Assembly: GCA_964019415.1 (NCBI GenBank)
Contig: OZ025886.1
Location: 352,884 to 416,883 of the forward strand
DNA length: 64,000 nucleotides
Source of the DNA: Ianthella basta
Taxonomy: Eukaryota; Porifera; Demospongiae; Verongiida; Ianthellidae
Direction: 5' to 3'
In this document: positions 38,001-64,000 of the stretch, piece after piece
How positions within the stretch are numbered: the stretch's first letter is position 1
How the letters are laid out: each line of letters opens with the position of its first letter
Notes under the pieces: generated by a model
The model's input: only the letters and a program-made list of their open reading frames with translations
The model's database searches: none
Told to the model about the DNA's origin: nothing
Made by a program: the position numbers and the translations under genes

Positions 38001-39370
38001 GTGTTATTAACATACGTAGCTAAGAAGGCACCTCCAACCACCCCCCCCCCTCCCCCACTGGGTTAGGGGAAACACCAAAACTCGTATTGTAGAACAGTAG
38101 TAGATGTGCACATGAGAAAGTGATTGTGCAGTCATCAGTCACTCTCTTAATATGCCCCCCACATTTTGAAGTGGAGCTTCCTATCTAGTCTTGTGGGGCC
38201 AGACCCTTTCCGGTATTGCACAAGCGCCCGCTTCAGGCGGGCAGGTTATGCAAGACCGGAAGAAAAGGGTCTGGCCCCACGAGACTATTTCTTATCTGAC
38301 AACCCAATTATTTGCCCCAGTAACCACCACTGTGTGATTTGATGGTGGTTGCTAGGCAGCAAAAGGGTGTTCCAAGTCACTTCCCGCCTATATGATAGTT
38401 TGAGATGGAGTTGCTTACAAATGGCCATACAACGACCTCCTAGCAACGGGTAGGTGAGCACTCCCTTGTATATCTCATCACTGTACTGTACACTTCTCCG
38501 CTCTGCATGTCCATTAGGGACAGTGGATATTACGCACACGCACACACACACACACACACACGCGCACACACACACGCACGCGCACACACACACACACACA
38601 CACACACTACTTGGCAATAAGTATTCGATACAAATTTGCAATGGAAGTTTGTGCTCTGTCCCCTGGCTCCTCCCCCTAGTGTGTTGTGTGTATTGGGCAA
38701 CTGACTAAATGTAATTCCTTACTTCAATCATCATGTTTTTTTGTTTGGACAGGTCTGCCCGTCATCCTAGCTCGGCAAGCTGTAGTGAGTTAATTTACAA
38801 GTCCTCATCTCTTCACGTCACACCAGCACTCACACCTGTACTCCCATCAGCACTCACACACCTGCACTCACACACCTGCACTAACACAACCTACACTCAT
38901 ACCAGCACTCACACCAGCACACACACACCTACACTCACACCAGCACACACACACCTACACTCACACCAGCACACACACCTACACTCACACCAGCACACAC
39001 ACACCTGCACTCACACCAGCACACACACACACCTGCACTAACACAACCTACACTCATACCTGCACTCATATGCACTCACACAGTGACATGCACACAGCAC
39101 ACACACACACCTGCACTCATATGCACTCACACAGCACACACACCTGCACTCACACCTGCACTCATATGCACTCACACATGCACTCACACATGCACACAGC
39201 ACACACACCAGTGCACTCAAGCATCCCGTCATCCTCTCAATCCTGTCCAGATCAACATCATTGCTGCCGTGATAGTGGGCGTTGCAGATTGCTTCATGTT
39301 TGCGACCATATTCTCCTACTTCATCTTTGTCAGAAAGGATGACGATGATTGGGAATTCAGCCAGTTTTAA
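35087..39370 (+). CDS. LEPROT: LEPROT/Vps55 family four-TM endosomal protein, complete
   Basis: Seven exons: 35087-35097, 35603-35677, 36770-36792, 37018-37096, 37366-37424, 38753-38784 and 39251-39370 (stop TAA). Phases fit exactly and give 132 aa, against 131 in human LEPROT. Landmarks: MALTGTLGLL, WWPLFVVIFYILAPMP, NVIAEVAYFVSACIVVGGFG, LPVILARQAVI, and the acidic-aromatic tail DDDDWEFSQF. Four hydrophobic segments fit the family. LEPROT/LEPROTL1 (yeast Vps55) sit in Golgi and endosome membranes and control protein sorting and the surface level of receptors. The start exon (MVDR, donor CG|GTGGAT) is chosen because it keeps the frame; the stronger-looking donor at 35170 does not. The 23-bp third exon is a microexon. 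LEPROT and its paralogue LEPROTL1 cannot be told apart here. Confidence 0.95.
35800..35990. repeat. 30-bp minisatellite in a LEPROT intron
   Basis: About six copies of GTGTGGTGTGGAGTAGGGTA with TGGTGGAGGG lie in intron 2. Two G-runs (about 36125-36140 and 36216-36230) follow in the same intron. Confidence 0.92.
36292..36320 (+). ncRNA. Hammerhead-core-like motif b
   Basis: CTGACGA, then a hairpin GGCC-TACGT-GGCC, then GAAACGTC. All conserved core positions of a hammerhead ribozyme (CUGANGA, GAAA, NUH) are present. It lies in the LEPROT intron and is likely a Penelope-like element remnant. Confidence 0.4.
37545..37830. repeat. ~66-bp minisatellite in a LEPROT intron
   Basis: Four or more copies of a unit containing GTGACAGTTGYGTCAGTGRC, TGTTGCCTCAGCRACAGTTG and CTGATAGTGACAATGTCAGC. 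The unit has internal inverted repeats (TTGCCTCAGC...GACAGTTGC). Confidence 0.85.
38186..38287. mobile_element. Hairpin MITE, AGTCT family, ~100 bp
   Basis: The left end AGTCTTGTGGGGCCAGACCC with TTTCCGGT is mirrored by ACCGGAAGAAAAGGG and TCTGGCCCCACGAGACT. A second small hairpin (GCCCGC-TTCA-GGCGGGC) sits in the centre. It is in a LEPROT intron. The 3-5-bp ends are shared with copies at 21765, 24831 and 26195. Confidence 0.85.
38537..38608. repeat. CA microsatellite
   Basis: CA/CG dinucleotide tract in LEPROT intron 5, followed at 38820-39215 by a degenerate CACTCACACCTGCA and CACACACACCTACA repeat that nearly reaches the last exon. Confidence 0.9.
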
Positions 39371-39442
39371 CCAGTGACAAACTGCAAACATTGCATGAGC
39401 CTTGTAATGTATCCCCTATATTATATGGATTTCCCTTGTAAT

Positions 39443-39448
39443 AATAAA
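39443..39448 (+). terminator. Poly(A) signal of LEPROT
   Basis: AATAAA lies 73 bp after the LEPROT stop codon. The next gene's start codon follows only about 355 bp later. Confidence 0.75.
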
Positions 39449-39802
39449 TCGGGCATGGAGCCCTGAAGTGTAGATTTGATTCTGCATACTTGATCGTGTG
39501 AGAGCTATGAGCGGGTCCTCAGGGTGCAGTATAGCAGCGTGTATCTCCCTAATGGGGCGAGTCGTCGATGGCGTTAGAGTGCCCTATTACTAATTATCAC
39601 GTGTTGAACAGGAAACTGCAACCATAATAGGAGGTCCCTCTACCTAATGATATTCATGGATCACATGTTGTTCGGGAGAGAGAGGTTGGTCATCGTAGTA
39701 TTCCCGAGTTGATCTGCCTACCCGTGACTGTCACACCCCTTGTGAGTCAGGAGGACGCAAGTGCACGCGATCCTAGACTGGAGGTAGCTGGAGAAGCGCT
39801 CG
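39449..39802 (+). promoter_or_regulatory. Short promoter/5' UTR region of the receptor phosphatase
   Basis: This is the only space between the LEPROT poly(A) signal and the ATG of the receptor phosphatase on the same strand. I see no TATA box. Separate promoters rather than an operon are likely, because a poly(A) signal intervenes. Confidence 0.4.
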
Positions 39803-63921
<24,119 letters not shown>

Positions 63922-64000
63922 GTGGGTTAGTGGGTGGGGCAGCTGTGGTGGTGGGCGTGTCTGTATCATGCACTGATATCTTATTATAATAAGCGTAACG

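Overview
This window is animal (metazoan) nuclear DNA. It holds five intron-rich genes whose families are animal-type: MCTP, LEPROT, an Ig/FN3 receptor tyrosine phosphatase, an EGF/laminin-G matrix protein and an FN3 protein with an ITIH-like end. Introns run from about 70 bp to several kb with GT-AG borders, and CA/TG microsatellites, minisatellites and short palindromic elements fill the non-coding space. The protein set and repeat style suggest a marine invertebrate, possibly a sponge. The species cannot be read from the sequence. Exon borders were placed by hand. For all five genes the listed internal exons keep a continuous reading frame, which supports the models.

Layout. (1) 1-6730, plus strand: 3' part of an FN3-repeat secreted or cell-surface protein, cut by the left edge. 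It contains a tandemly duplicated exon pair and ends in a domain resembling the inter-alpha-trypsin inhibitor heavy chain C-terminus. (2) 7581-13840, with a probable 5' exon at 18.0-18.7 kb, minus strand: MCTP, with three C2 domains and two membrane segments. Its last exon runs in frame into an 18-bp minisatellite coding for about 29 Cys-rich hexapeptides. (3) 19370-34758, minus strand: a secreted protein of about 2,767 aa with 48 EGF and five laminin-G domains, 41 of the EGFs in one 4.7-kb exon. Its layout is that of Eyes shut/spacemaker (EYS). (4) 35087-39370, plus strand: a complete LEPROT/Vps55 gene, head-to-head with gene 3. (5) 39803 to the right edge, plus strand: a receptor-type tyrosine phosphatase with a signal peptide, a mucin-like repeat region, 18 Ig domains, six FN3 domains, a membrane segment, catalytic domain D1 and the start of D2. 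Fifteen of its Ig domains come from a three-exon cassette amplified in tandem.

Mobile and repeated DNA includes four ~170-bp MITEs with CAGTGRAACCTGTCT ends and TA targets, a family of 70-100-bp hairpin elements with AGTCT ends, and a ~360-bp element with ~35-bp inverted repeats. There are also two tRNA-like SINE families, a CpG-rich four-copy 53-bp palindrome array, and six scattered motifs that look like hammerhead-ribozyme cores, as seen in Penelope-like elements.

The genes do not form a pathway. Three encode extracellular or adhesion proteins (genes 1, 3, 5), and two encode membrane-trafficking proteins (MCTP in the ER and endosomes, LEPROT in the Golgi and endosomes). The strongest leads are the Ig cassette array, the Cys-rich MCTP tail, the EYS-like architecture with its giant EGF exon, and the hammerhead-like elements.
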